Shown: in pieces, positions 9,785 to 17,531 of the stretch | Position numbering within the stretch: position 1 is the first letter of the stretch | How the letters are laid out: each line of letters opens with the position of its first letter | DNA from: Chitinophaga varians | GTDB lineage: Bacteria > Bacteroidota > Bacteroidia > Chitinophagales > Chitinophagaceae | Length of the DNA stretch: 64,000 nt | Reading direction: 5' to 3' | NCBI RefSeq assembly: GCF_012641275.1 | Contig: NZ_JABAIA010000001.1 | Span: 806,001-870,000, forward strand | Made by a program: the position numbers and the translations under genes | Notes under the pieces: generated by a model | What the model saw: the letters and a program-made list of their open reading frames with translations, nothing else | What the model was told of the DNA's origin: nothing | Databases searched by the model: none

Positions 9785-9812
9785 AAGGCCGTCCCAGGAA
9801 TGGGACGGCTTT
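9785..9812 (-). terminator. Rho-independent terminator of the DUF4397 lipoprotein gene
   Basis: A perfect stem gccgtccc (9788-9795) / gggacggc (9802-9809) with a 6-nt loop is followed, reading the minus strand, by a run of six U (the aaaaaa at 9781-9786). It lies about 24 bp behind the stop codon of the DUF4397 gene and closes cassette 2 toward cassette 1. Confidence 0.85.
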
Positions 9813-9832
9813 AGACATGGTTTCCCTATTGC

Positions 9833-10588
9833 TTATCTGTGCTGCCATAACTGGAGGCCGACCCCTAAGGCCCCGGAAGCTTTGGTGAGTCCGCTGAGAT
9901 AAAGCGTCACCACTTTTCCTTCCACCAGTTTTACAGACGGTATATCAAGGACGGTTGTAATAGTTGTACCGGCTTTTGTTTTTACTTTCACCCGGTAATC
10001 GCCGGAAGCGATGGCCTTAAAGGGAGACAACACCGCCACATCCGGTTTATCGCTGATATAGGCTGCATTGTTCACCAGCCGGATACTGTCACTGCCTTTG
10101 AAAACATCAATATCCACTGCGGCAGTATTCGGTGACAAGTGCAGGAAGCGCAGGCTGGTCTTCCCTTTTCCGGGATCAGCAAGATTATCGTTCAGCAACA
10201 CGGCCCTCACTTTATTAGTATTTAAGGTATCATACAGAAACAGTGAGTAGGCGCCTTTGTCGTTGAACCGGAATTTGGTGTCTACAATCACCTTGTTGCC
10301 ATCCTGCGTCACTTTCAGGCTGCTTTCGTTTTGAAAAGCCACGGTTATGTAACCTTTGGAAGGATTGAGGAATGGCAATTTTTCCGGCAATTTTTTCCCA
10401 TCTATTTCCACCGTCAGGTCACCAACTTTAGGGGCAGTGTGCACGATCTGTATGCCGGCACTTTTTTTCGCAGAAGGTTGCGGGGCGGAGTCATTGTTCT
10501 TTTTGCAGGACATAAAGGTGGCTGCTACCAACAGTGCACAGGAGATACCTGTCAGAGATATCCCTGATTGAGTTCTTACGTGTTTCAT
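9833..10588 (-). CDS. DUF4397-domain lipoprotein
   Basis: The 251-residue protein begins at MKHVRTQSG. A longer in-frame start at 10699 exists but would bury the signal peptide. The signal ends in a lipobox-like TFMSC followed by KKNNDS, so it is a lipoprotein. The mature part matches DUF4397 ('IQIVHTAPKVGDLTVEIDG', 'SLRFLHLSPNTAAVDIDVF', 'GDYRVKVKTKAGT'), a beta-sandwich module that often occurs on bacterial surface proteins and has no known activity. It lies 191 bp downstream of the STN-TonB receptor on the same strand and may be a surface partner of that receptor in place of a SusD. That role is inference. Confidence 0.8.
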   Translation of the reverse strand: MKHVRTQSGISLTGISCALLVAATFMSCKKNNDSAPQPSAKKSAGIQIVHTAPKVGDLTVEIDGKKLPEKLPFLNPSKGYITVAFQNESSLKVTQDGNKVIVDTKFRFNDKGAYSLFLYDTLNTNKVRAVLLNDNLADPGKGKTSLRFLHLSPNTAAVDIDVFKGSDSIRLVNNAAYISDKPDVAVLSPFKAIASGDYRVKVKTKAGTTITTVLDIPSVKLVEGKVVTLYLSGLTKASGALGVGLQLWQHR

Positions 10589-10779
10589 ATACTTTTTTGA
10601 TTTATTAAATTGATTCCTGATAAGCATGAGGCATAGCCCGTCTGTACCGGCCATTGTATCAACAGCAGGCGGATAACAGACAATAGTTACATACAGCACA
10701 GATATAATCCTCTACTGTTAAAACAGCTAACAGGAAGAACTTCCTACGCAGTGTTTATTTTTTTTTAAAGAAATCCCGG

Positions 10780-13359
10780 TTACAGATTCAATGTATAGGA
10801 GAGATAATAGGTCAGGTCAAATATCCGGCCGCCTGACAGGGTAACATTGCTGTTATCACGCGTATTGATGACGTCTGAAGAGTATTGCCCATTGGAGCCA
10901 TAGGCATTATAAACACCCACTGAAATCTTATGTTTCTGTGTGCCGGTAACAAAACGATAGTTCACATTACAGTTGAGCCGGTGATAATTGGGATTACGTT
11001 TATCATAGTAAGACTCGCCTTCATATCGGAACGGTTCCCCTTCCTCTCCTGGCAGTGTCCCCATGGGCCGCCGCATCCAGTCGCCTGTGCTGAAGTACCA
11101 CACCGCGCCGATGTCCCAGTGTTTGTTGGGGCGGAAGCTGGCCGCGATGTTCAGCTGATGGCGCCTGTCGAAACGGAAAGGGAATTTCTCACCATCATTC
11201 ACTTCGTCAAACTGGCGCCAGGCCCAGGCCAGGGTATAAGACAACTGCAACTGCCATTTCTGCCATCGCTTTCCGGCCAGCAGCTCACCGCCATAGCCCC
11301 ATCCCTTCCCGGTGATAATATCCTGTTCCCAGGTATCTTCGTTGTAAAAGATATTTCCTTTCTCCGCAAAGTTGGTGACGTTATTCATTTTCCGGTAGTA
11401 GACATCCGCTGATAACAGCGTGCCTTTGTTATCATTGAAGCTGTACCCCAGGTTGAACATATCACTTTCCGAAGGCCGTAATACAGCAGTACTGGGCACC
11501 CATAACACACTATTGATGCCCAGGAAGGGACTTGTCACCTGATGCAGGTACTGCCCCATCCTGGCATAGGAAAAAGTCAGCTGCTGATTTTTTCCTATCC
11601 GGTAAGCCGCAAACAGCCGCGGCTGTAAAGTATTGTAATGAAATGTCCTGTACCGGTAGCCGCTGAAAAGCAATCCTGGCCTTAGCAGGAAACGTCTGCC
11701 CGGTTTAAATTCATTTTCATAATAGAGGGAATATTCTGTGAAAGGCAGTGGCTTCATGGGCTTGGTACCTTCCGGTACTTCTCCCAGGTTGGGTGTGACG
11801 TTTGTCCCGAAAGGGTGAATGACGGTATGTAAAAACTTGCCGCCAAAGCGGAACTGCAGATTTGCCGATGCATTCATCTCGAACTGCGTCCTTGCCTCGT
11901 AACGCTCTACTGACGCATAGTTGTTATATGCTTTGGTTTCTTTTTCCTCCCCTGTTGAATCATCATAAAGGATAAGCTGCATACCGGCCAGGTTATGGTA
12001 GTTGCTTACATTCAGGGTGGTGTTCACAAAAGAACGGGCGCCGATCACATGGTTCCAGTTGAGGGTGGCAAGCCGGTTACCCCATACCTGCAGATTCTGA
12101 TATTCATTTTGTATCAGCTCCAGGCGGTCTTTCCCCATATAGCCACTGAGCATTATTTTATTGTTGCTGTCCAGCAGGTGCGTGATTTTGAAATGGATAT
12201 CATAAAACCGCAATCGGTAATTACTGTCCAGCATCCTCAGCAACGGGTCTGACCAGCTTTTCCGGACAGAGGCCAGCACGGCAGTGCGGTTTTTTATCAG
12301 CGGCCCGTCTACTGCCATTGCGGTTGCCAGCAGGCCGGCGTTTACCTGTCCGCTCCAGGTATCCATACTGCCGTCTTTCGTGTTGACTTCCGTTACAGAA
12401 GACAACGCGTCATCAAATCTGCCGGGAAAATCGTTCTTAAACTGCCGGATTGATTTCAACGCACCTTCGCTAACGATAGACAATTCCCCTAGTAAATGCG
12501 TGGGATTGAAAACCTGGTTGCCGTCCAGCAGGAAAGCACTTTGCTCCGGGTCGCCACCGCGTACCATCAATTTACCGGTCGTTTCCTGCGATTCAATATT
12601 TCCCGGCAGCAGATACAACGATCTCACCGGGTCGCTCTCTCCCAAAAAATTGGTATAGGCAGAAGCAAGATATTTTTCCACGCTGGAGCCTCCGTCCTTT
12701 TGCAGCATACAGCCCGGTGTTACCTTTACTTCCGGCAATACGGCGGCACGCATCATCAAATTACGCCTGATCGTACTGCCAACAGTCACCGCTGATGTTA
12801 CAGGCGGATAACCGGCGTGTATCACCTTAATATGATGAAGGCCGCTTTTCACCGGGAGACTGTAATACCCGAACCTGTTGGACTGGCATACACGTCCTGA
12901 TTCCTGGTCTTTTATCATTGCATAAGGTATCGGCTCCAGGCTGTTTTCTTCCATGATATAACCAAACAGGGTGTACTCATTCGTTGCGCTGTCGCTCGTC
13001 AGCGCCATGGCAGAAGGCACCAGCATCACCTTTCCGTTCCGCTCTTCTATCTTCACATATTTTCCGTCGAGTAATATATGGAGCACTGCGTCCAGCGTTG
13101 TCACCCCTGCTGCAAGGCGCATCTCTCCGTTTCCATCCAGGTATCCGCCGGCATATTCGATCACTGTTCCGCTATAGGCACTCACCCTTTCCAATAAAAA
13201 AGGAATCGTGCCATGGGTTTCATGGCACGTAAATTTCCTTCCGAGCAATCCGGTCTGCGCAGTGACCGTTATATTGCCGGCAAGAATAATCAATATCAGT
13301 AGTAATAGTTGCAGTCCTGTTTTACGAAACCGTAGCGGAGCGGACACCCCTTTTATCAT
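10780..13359 (-). CDS. TonB-dependent outer-membrane receptor with STN domain
   Basis: The 859-residue protein has a signal peptide (ending VTAQ, about residue 35), an STN-like domain (about 38-115), a CarboxypepD_reg-like beta-sandwich (about 130-210, 'LFGYIMEENSLEPIPYAMIKD'), a plug ('GKLMVRGGDPEQSAFLLDGNQVF') and a barrel ending in YYLSYTLNL. It is shorter than SusC proteins, lacks the SusC 'LYVVDGMP' plug motif and has no SusD next to it, so it belongs to the FecA-like or PEGA-plug receptors and not to the SusCD importers. The sigma/FecR pair directly upstream (43 bp gap) and the STN domain mark it as a trans-envelope signalling receptor. The ligand is unknown. Confidence 0.9.
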   Translation of the reverse strand: MIKGVSAPLRFRKTGLQLLLLILIILAGNITVTAQTGLLGRKFTCHETHGTIPFLLERVSAYSGTVIEYAGGYLDGNGEMRLAAGVTTLDAVLHILLDGKYVKIEERNGKVMLVPSAMALTSDSATNEYTLFGYIMEENSLEPIPYAMIKDQESGRVCQSNRFGYYSLPVKSGLHHIKVIHAGYPPVTSAVTVGSTIRRNLMMRAAVLPEVKVTPGCMLQKDGGSSVEKYLASAYTNFLGESDPVRSLYLLPGNIESQETTGKLMVRGGDPEQSAFLLDGNQVFNPTHLLGELSIVSEGALKSIRQFKNDFPGRFDDALSSVTEVNTKDGSMDTWSGQVNAGLLATAMAVDGPLIKNRTAVLASVRKSWSDPLLRMLDSNYRLRFYDIHFKITHLLDSNNKIMLSGYMGKDRLELIQNEYQNLQVWGNRLATLNWNHVIGARSFVNTTLNVSNYHNLAGMQLILYDDSTGEEKETKAYNNYASVERYEARTQFEMNASANLQFRFGGKFLHTVIHPFGTNVTPNLGEVPEGTKPMKPLPFTEYSLYYENEFKPGRRFLLRPGLLFSGYRYRTFHYNTLQPRLFAAYRIGKNQQLTFSYARMGQYLHQVTSPFLGINSVLWVPSTAVLRPSESDMFNLGYSFNDNKGTLLSADVYYRKMNNVTNFAEKGNIFYNEDTWEQDIITGKGWGYGGELLAGKRWQKWQLQLSYTLAWAWRQFDEVNDGEKFPFRFDRRHQLNIAASFRPNKHWDIGAVWYFSTGDWMRRPMGTLPGEEGEPFRYEGESYYDKRNPNYHRLNCNVNYRFVTGTQKHKISVGVYNAYGSNGQYSSDVINTRDNSNVTLSGGRIFDLTYYLSYTLNL

Positions 13360-13402
13360 CTATATTAAATTACTTGCTATTCGAATCCGTTTTACAGGAA
13401 GA

Positions 13403-14401
13403 TCAATAAATTACCATGCTGTCCTGCTGTTGACGGTAATGCAGCCCGGTGATGACCGTAATCTCTTCCAGCACCTCTTTCAGGGGCTGTTCCCGGAAAC
13501 TGGCCGTTACCTTTACCGATCCTGTTTTTAAGGTATCATTCACGTTAACGGCAGTACCATAATAAGCAGAAAGTTCTTTCACCACTTCCTTCAGCGGTGT
13601 ATTGGTAAACCTCAGCGTACCGGTTTGCCATGCCAGGTAATTTGAATCGCTTACATTTTTCTTTACGAAGGTGTCGCCCATAAAAGACACCTGCTCCTTA
13701 GCCGAGACAATGCACTGGTTTTCGGGTTTGGACTTGTCCGTGAACAGCACCTTTCCGGTCACCACCACCACGCGGTCGGCGCCGGCATTAGAGTTCACCA
13801 CGAAAGAAGTGCCCAGTACCTGTACCACCGTCTTTTCCGTTTGTATCCGGAACGGGATATTTTCGTGGGATGCCACATCGAAGAAGGCGTCCCCGGTGAG
13901 CGTCAGCAGTCGGTCGTTTTGGCCAAAACCAGCCGAATAAGTAATGGTAGCGCCTTTGCGAAGCAACACCAACGTACTGTCAGGCAGTTTTACATACTTG
14001 TTGGTTGCATCAGCAGTAACCACTTTAGACCAGGTGATCTGTTGTTGTGTTGTTGGCTGAAAGAACATCCAGTAGCCGGCAATCATGATGACTATCGCCG
14101 CAGCTGCGGCAGCGGCCAGGCCCCAGTATCTCCTTAAGCCGGCCGTGCGGACTTCTCCGGGTTCAACAATACCGGTGTCTTTCAGGCGCTGGTCCACACG
14201 CTGCCAGCCTTTCGCCGTATCGAAGTGCGGCTGGCGTACCGTGCTGCTGCTTTCCGTCCATATTCTATGATAATGGTCCAGCGCTTCATCGTCTACAGCA
14301 TGTTGCTGCTGCCATTCTTCAAGCGTCGCCGCTTCTTCCGGTGAGATCACTCCCCGAAGCCTGTTTATAATAATTGCTTTTATGTTGTCAGGTAGTTCCA
14401 T
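13403..14401 (-). CDS. FecR-family anti-sigma factor
   Basis: The 332-residue protein has a cytoplasmic N-terminus with 'INRLRGVISPEEAATLEEWQ' (about 12-31), one transmembrane helix after an Ala-rich entry (about 93-114), a FecR domain (about 130-225, 'YVKLPDSTLVLLRKGATITY', 'DAFFDVA', 'VLGTSFVVNS') and a C-terminal DUF4974 domain ('LRFTNTPLKEVVKELSAYYG', about 260-330). It stands between its likely sigma factor (54 bp upstream) and the STN receptor (43 bp downstream) and should transmit receptor occupancy to the sigma factor. Confidence 0.92.
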   Translation of the reverse strand: MELPDNIKAIIINRLRGVISPEEAATLEEWQQQHAVDDEALDHYHRIWTESSSTVRQPHFDTAKGWQRVDQRLKDTGIVEPGEVRTAGLRRYWGLAAAAAAAIVIMIAGYWMFFQPTTQQQITWSKVVTADATNKYVKLPDSTLVLLRKGATITYSAGFGQNDRLLTLTGDAFFDVASHENIPFRIQTEKTVVQVLGTSFVVNSNAGADRVVVVTGKVLFTDKSKPENQCIVSAKEQVSFMGDTFVKKNVSDSNYLAWQTGTLRFTNTPLKEVVKELSAYYGTAVNVNDTLKTGSVKVTASFREQPLKEVLEEITVITGLHYRQQQDSMVIY

Positions 14402-14455
14402 CTTTTTTCCTCTCCTACTTAGAAAACAAAATCGTATCGTATTTTCCTATGCTGT

Positions 14456-14998
14456 TCATAAAAAAAATAACAGCCCCATACCTGTATTCTTCACAAAAGC
14501 CCTGAGCATCTTTAATGCTTTCCATAATTGGTTGTTGACTGTTTTAACAGAAATACCGAGGCTGTCGGCCGCCTGTTGATTGCTCAGTTCCCCCAGGCGA
14601 CAAAGCAGAAACACCTCTTTGCATTTGGGAGGAAGTTGTTCTATTCCCTGCCCCAGCAAGGCGTGGTAGTTCAATGTATCATCAACAGAAGGCATGATAT
14701 CAACGGTATCATCATCTTCCAGATCAATGTCTGAAAGACTGTATACGGTCATCCGTTGCTCTCTGTTGAGATGAGTAAGGCAATTATTACGTACAGCCGT
14801 AAACAGATAAAACCTCAGGTTGTCGGACTGTACCAGGTCTTTCCGTGTTTCCCAGATCCTGATAAACACTTCCTGTACAATGTCTTCGCAGACGCTTGGT
14901 TCCTTTACGAAACTATTGGCGTAGATGCAAAGCGGGTTATAAAATTTTTCGAATCCCAGCCGAAACTGTTTATAGAGACCGTCTTCACGCACAAGCAA
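14456..14998 (-). CDS. ECF RNA polymerase sigma factor (sigma-70 family)
   Basis: The 180-residue protein carries region 2 (about 15-85, 'FEKFYNPLCIYANSFVKEPSVCEDIVQEVFIRIWE') and region 4 (about 115-168, 'LPPKCKEVFLLCRLGELSNQQAADSLGISVKTVNNQLWKAL'). It starts cassette 2 and likely controls the receptor and DUF4397 genes. It ends in a short hydrophobic tail (GLLFFL), as does the sigma factor of cassette 1. Confidence 0.92.
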   Translation of the reverse strand: MLVREDGLYKQFRLGFEKFYNPLCIYANSFVKEPSVCEDIVQEVFIRIWETRKDLVQSDNLRFYLFTAVRNNCLTHLNREQRMTVYSLSDIDLEDDDTVDIMPSVDDTLNYHALLGQGIEQLPPKCKEVFLLCRLGELSNQQAADSLGISVKTVNNQLWKALKMLRAFVKNTGMGLLFFL

Positions 14999-15252
14999 TA
15001 AGTTTTACAAAATATAATACAGTACTTCTGATATGGCTATGGAGGAGATCCCGAACTGGTCCCCGGTGGCCTCCGCTCGTTAGTATACTCAAAACGCCGC
15101 TGACCGGTGTATCCCCCTATGCGTCCATCATTAATTTTTTGTTTCTTTTCGGCGGGGCACCATCCGCCATGTAGAAATGGTCCCCCGCTGAAGCAGGAGA
15201 CCACGTGGTGCACAAAACCATATCAAGCTGCTGTTATACAGCAGGTGCCACC

Positions 15253-15462
15253 TTAATGTTTTCTAACCGGTTTACGCGCTGTATCTGCTTTAGCGCCGCC
15301 TTTGCCCACGGGCACTACTGCATGCCTGTTATCTTTCCGGGCGGTATCGCCGGCCTGTTTGCGTTGCTCTTTGGATGGTGCTTGCTGCGCCATGGCCCCG
15401 GTCACGGTTGTCATTGTTACTGCTGTTGCCATGATGGCTGCAAAAAATACCCTGTACTTCAT
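15253..15462 (-). CDS. Small secreted basic protein, unknown
   Basis: This 69-residue protein has a clear signal peptide (about 1-26, ending GAMAQ), after which only about 43 polar, Lys/Arg-rich residues remain ('QAPSKEQRKQAGDTARK', 'KADTARKPVRKH'). The motif DTARK(P) occurs twice. I know no family for it. Small secreted peptides of this kind are common in Chitinophaga. It sits alone between a sigma-factor gene and another short secreted protein. That it is a gene rests on the signal peptide and on the lack of a better frame. Confidence 0.5.
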   Translation of the reverse strand: MKYRVFFAAIMATAVTMTTVTGAMAQQAPSKEQRKQAGDTARKDNRHAVVPVGKGGAKADTARKPVRKH

Positions 15463-15604
15463 AAAAACTGTTTTTTAGTCAAGTGAGTGAAATATCGGTC
15501 GGAAATAACCGCCGTGTATGACTATAAAACAGCAGGGGGACGGATCTTCCTATTGGTGTTTGGGAGAGGGGTGTTAAACTTGTGTTAAAGGGAATACCTT
15601 CCCG

Positions 15605-16018
15605 CTACATCTTCCTGGCCGTTAAACTTTGCCATGCGGCCCCATTTCCTTTCCTGTTGTACTTTACCAGAATGAAACTGCTCATTCCCGGAACTCTGGC
15701 CAATGACAGCCTGTAGGTAAGATAGTTGTCTGTCAGATAGTAAGTAGTATCTGATAACTTCCTGAAGATATACGGCTTGTCCTCCTCGGCTATATCCAGC
15801 CTCAGCGTATTGTCCATAATGGTCATTCGTATTTCCCTGCCTAATGACTCCGTTGCTTCCAACAACCCGCTCCTGTCCGAGGCATCCACGCTGGACACCT
15901 TAAAAGCCTGAATAAGGACACCTGCAGAAGCCTTGTGCAACCTGCCTGATCGCTGTGCCCTGACGGTAATGGCCAGGCATATCAATGCAATACATGCCAG
16001 CACTAATACTTTAATCAT
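15605..16018 (-). CDS. Secreted hypothetical protein, 137 aa
   Basis: The protein has a hydrophobic signal sequence (about 1-21, ending VRAQ) and a beta-rich mature part of about 115 residues ('REIRMTIMDNTLRLDIAEEDKPYIFRKLSDTTYYLTDNYLTYRL'). This resembles small lipocalin- or META-like periplasmic proteins only in general character, and I do not recognise a family. A -7 promoter element lies about 40 bp upstream. Confidence 0.65.
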   Translation of the reverse strand: MIKVLVLACIALICLAITVRAQRSGRLHKASAGVLIQAFKVSSVDASDRSGLLEATESLGREIRMTIMDNTLRLDIAEEDKPYIFRKLSDTTYYLTDNYLTYRLSLARVPGMSSFILVKYNRKGNGAAWQSLTARKM

Positions 16019-16055
16019 CTTTTTAGTTTTAAAGGGTAACTAAAACAGCATAATG

Positions 16056-16063
16056 CAAACTTA
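16056..16063 (-). promoter_or_regulatory. Candidate -7 element (TAAGTTTG)
   Basis: The minus strand reads TAAGTTTG here, an exact fit to the Bacteroidota -7 pattern TAnnTTTG, about 38 bp in front of the gene at 16018. No TTG box at the usual 17-23 bp spacing is seen, so the call rests on one element. Confidence 0.35.
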
Positions 16064-16236
16064 TCCTATTCGGAGGCGCACTTTTTTTGTTATCTGGTCC
16101 AAACTGCCAAATCGGGGGTTGAAAAGGAAAGTTGCCATATTGAAGTGAAATCAAAGAAGGTTGGCAGATTTATACAATTTTACCATCGCCGGGAGGCCTA
16201 GTTTTACGGTATCATTCAATCTAATCACCTTTTGTT

Positions 16237-16698
16237 ATGAACCGCACCAGGACTTTCCTTTGGCAGCTTGCCTGCCTGACATTGTCAATTCCCGCCTTCA
16301 GCCGTCCGTTGAACAATCCGGACAAACAAGCATCTGAAGGCAGGACCATACCGGCTGCCAACAAATTATACACGATGAATACCGCTACAGAAAAATTCGT
16401 TATCGCTAAACTGTATATCCGGCCTGAATCAGCCGCTGCATTCAGCCAGGCACTGGAAACACTGGCCATATTAACCAGGAAGGAAACAGGTTGTATGGAA
16501 TATACCTGGTATCCTGAACCAACGGAGCCGGGTGCATTTACATTGATTGAACATTACCGCGACCAGGCCGGCCTTAAATATCATTTCGCACAGCCTTACC
16601 TGGCTGAATTCATAAAAAAACTGGAAGGATGGAAATCAAAGGACCTGAAGGTCTATTTTCTCTCCTCCGAACCTGATGCACTGAAAGAGGACAAGTAG
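16237..16698 (+). CDS. Antibiotic biosynthesis monooxygenase (ABM)-fold protein with N-terminal signal
   Basis: From about residue 50 the protein matches the ABM / YgiN-like dimeric alpha-beta-barrel domain ('KFVIAKLYIRPESAAAFSQALETLA', 'TRKETGCMEYTWYPEP', 'FTLIEHYRDQAGLKYHFAQPYLAEF'). Small heme-degrading or quinone-oxidising enzymes have this fold. Unusually, it is preceded by a signal-peptide-like segment (about 1-22, IPAFS) and a linker. An internal ATG at 16375 would give a standard cytoplasmic protein of about 107 residues, so the true start is open. Its 3' end overlaps that of the convergent AraC gene by 46 bp. Substrate unknown. Confidence 0.75.
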   Translation: MNRTRTFLWQLACLTLSIPAFSRPLNNPDKQASEGRTIPAANKLYTMNTATEKFVIAKLYIRPESAAAFSQALETLAILTRKETGCMEYTWYPEPTEPGAFTLIEHYRDQAGLKYHFAQPYLAEFIKKLEGWKSKDLKVYFLSSEPDALKEDK

Positions 16699-17504
16699 AA
16701 GTGTTGATCATGGCTTGCAGGAGATAAAATGGCACGGGGCTTATCGCCGAAAAATTTCCTGCAGGCCTTTATAAAATGGGACTGGTCATAATACCCGAAA
16801 TCAAATGCGACCGGAAGGTAGTCGCTGATCTGCCGGAACAGCAGGTATTTCAGCGTATTGTTTAGTCGAGCTGTCTGTATAAATGATTTGGGCGTCACAC
16901 CCATATAATGGGTAAACAGCCGTTCAAACTGGCGATAGCTGCTTCCCAGGCTGGCACTGAAAGACACCAGGTCGGGGATGTCGCGGTCGTAGTACAACCG
17001 CTTTACCGCCTCATCTACCAGCAACTGCGGCCGGTGATACTTACCGAGAAGTCCCAACAGAAAGTCGCTGATCAGCGCCAGCTGCTGCGGCAAACCCGCA
17101 TTATGGCGCAGTTTTTCTGTCAACCTTTTGCCTTCATCTCCATAAAGCACATTGATATCCGGAAAACACTCCACCACATCCGCTACAGCAGCAGGACAAA
17201 AATGCCTGACAGCACCGGCTTTAAACCGGACCGCGATAAAGAAATGTTCATGGTTGACCATCGTTTTGTAATGCTGGTGGCGGATACAATAGATAGCCTG
17301 CAAAGGCGGTGTGTTAAAGACATTATCTTTGGACACCAGTGTCATCGGTGCTTTCAGCTGGAAGATCATTTCCGCGCCGGTGCCCATCGCCATGGTGGGC
17401 GTGGCATAAGCCGGGGTGGTGCCTTCACAGGTCCAGAAACGGTCAATGTACGGGCGTAGCGGCAGAGGTGGCAGATAAGACGTCTTTTTTAGCAGCGCAT
17501 CCAT
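16653..17504 (-). CDS. AraC-family transcriptional regulator
   Basis: The 283-residue protein has an N-terminal effector domain of the DUF6597 type ('LPPLPLRPYIDRFWTCEG', 'MGTGAEMIFQLKAP', 'FFIAVRFKAGAVRHF') and a C-terminal AraC DNA-binding domain (about 175-265, 'SLGSSYRQFERLFTHYMGVTPKSFIQTARLNNTLKYL', 'VAFDFGYYDQSHFIKACRKFFGDKP'). It lies 27 bp behind the GMC oxidoreductase stop on the same strand and so may be the last gene of the sugar operon. It may alternatively control the convergent ABM gene. Confidence 0.88.
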   Translation of the reverse strand: MDALLKKTSYLPPLPLRPYIDRFWTCEGTTPAYATPTMAMGTGAEMIFQLKAPMTLVSKDNVFNTPPLQAIYCIRHQHYKTMVNHEHFFIAVRFKAGAVRHFCPAAVADVVECFPDINVLYGDEGKRLTEKLRHNAGLPQQLALISDFLLGLLGKYHRPQLLVDEAVKRLYYDRDIPDLVSFSASLGSSYRQFERLFTHYMGVTPKSFIQTARLNNTLKYLLFRQISDYLPVAFDFGYYDQSHFIKACRKFFGDKPRAILSPASHDQHFYLSSFSASGSEERK

Positions 17505-17531
17505 GCCGTGAAGGTATGAAATAAAACTCCC

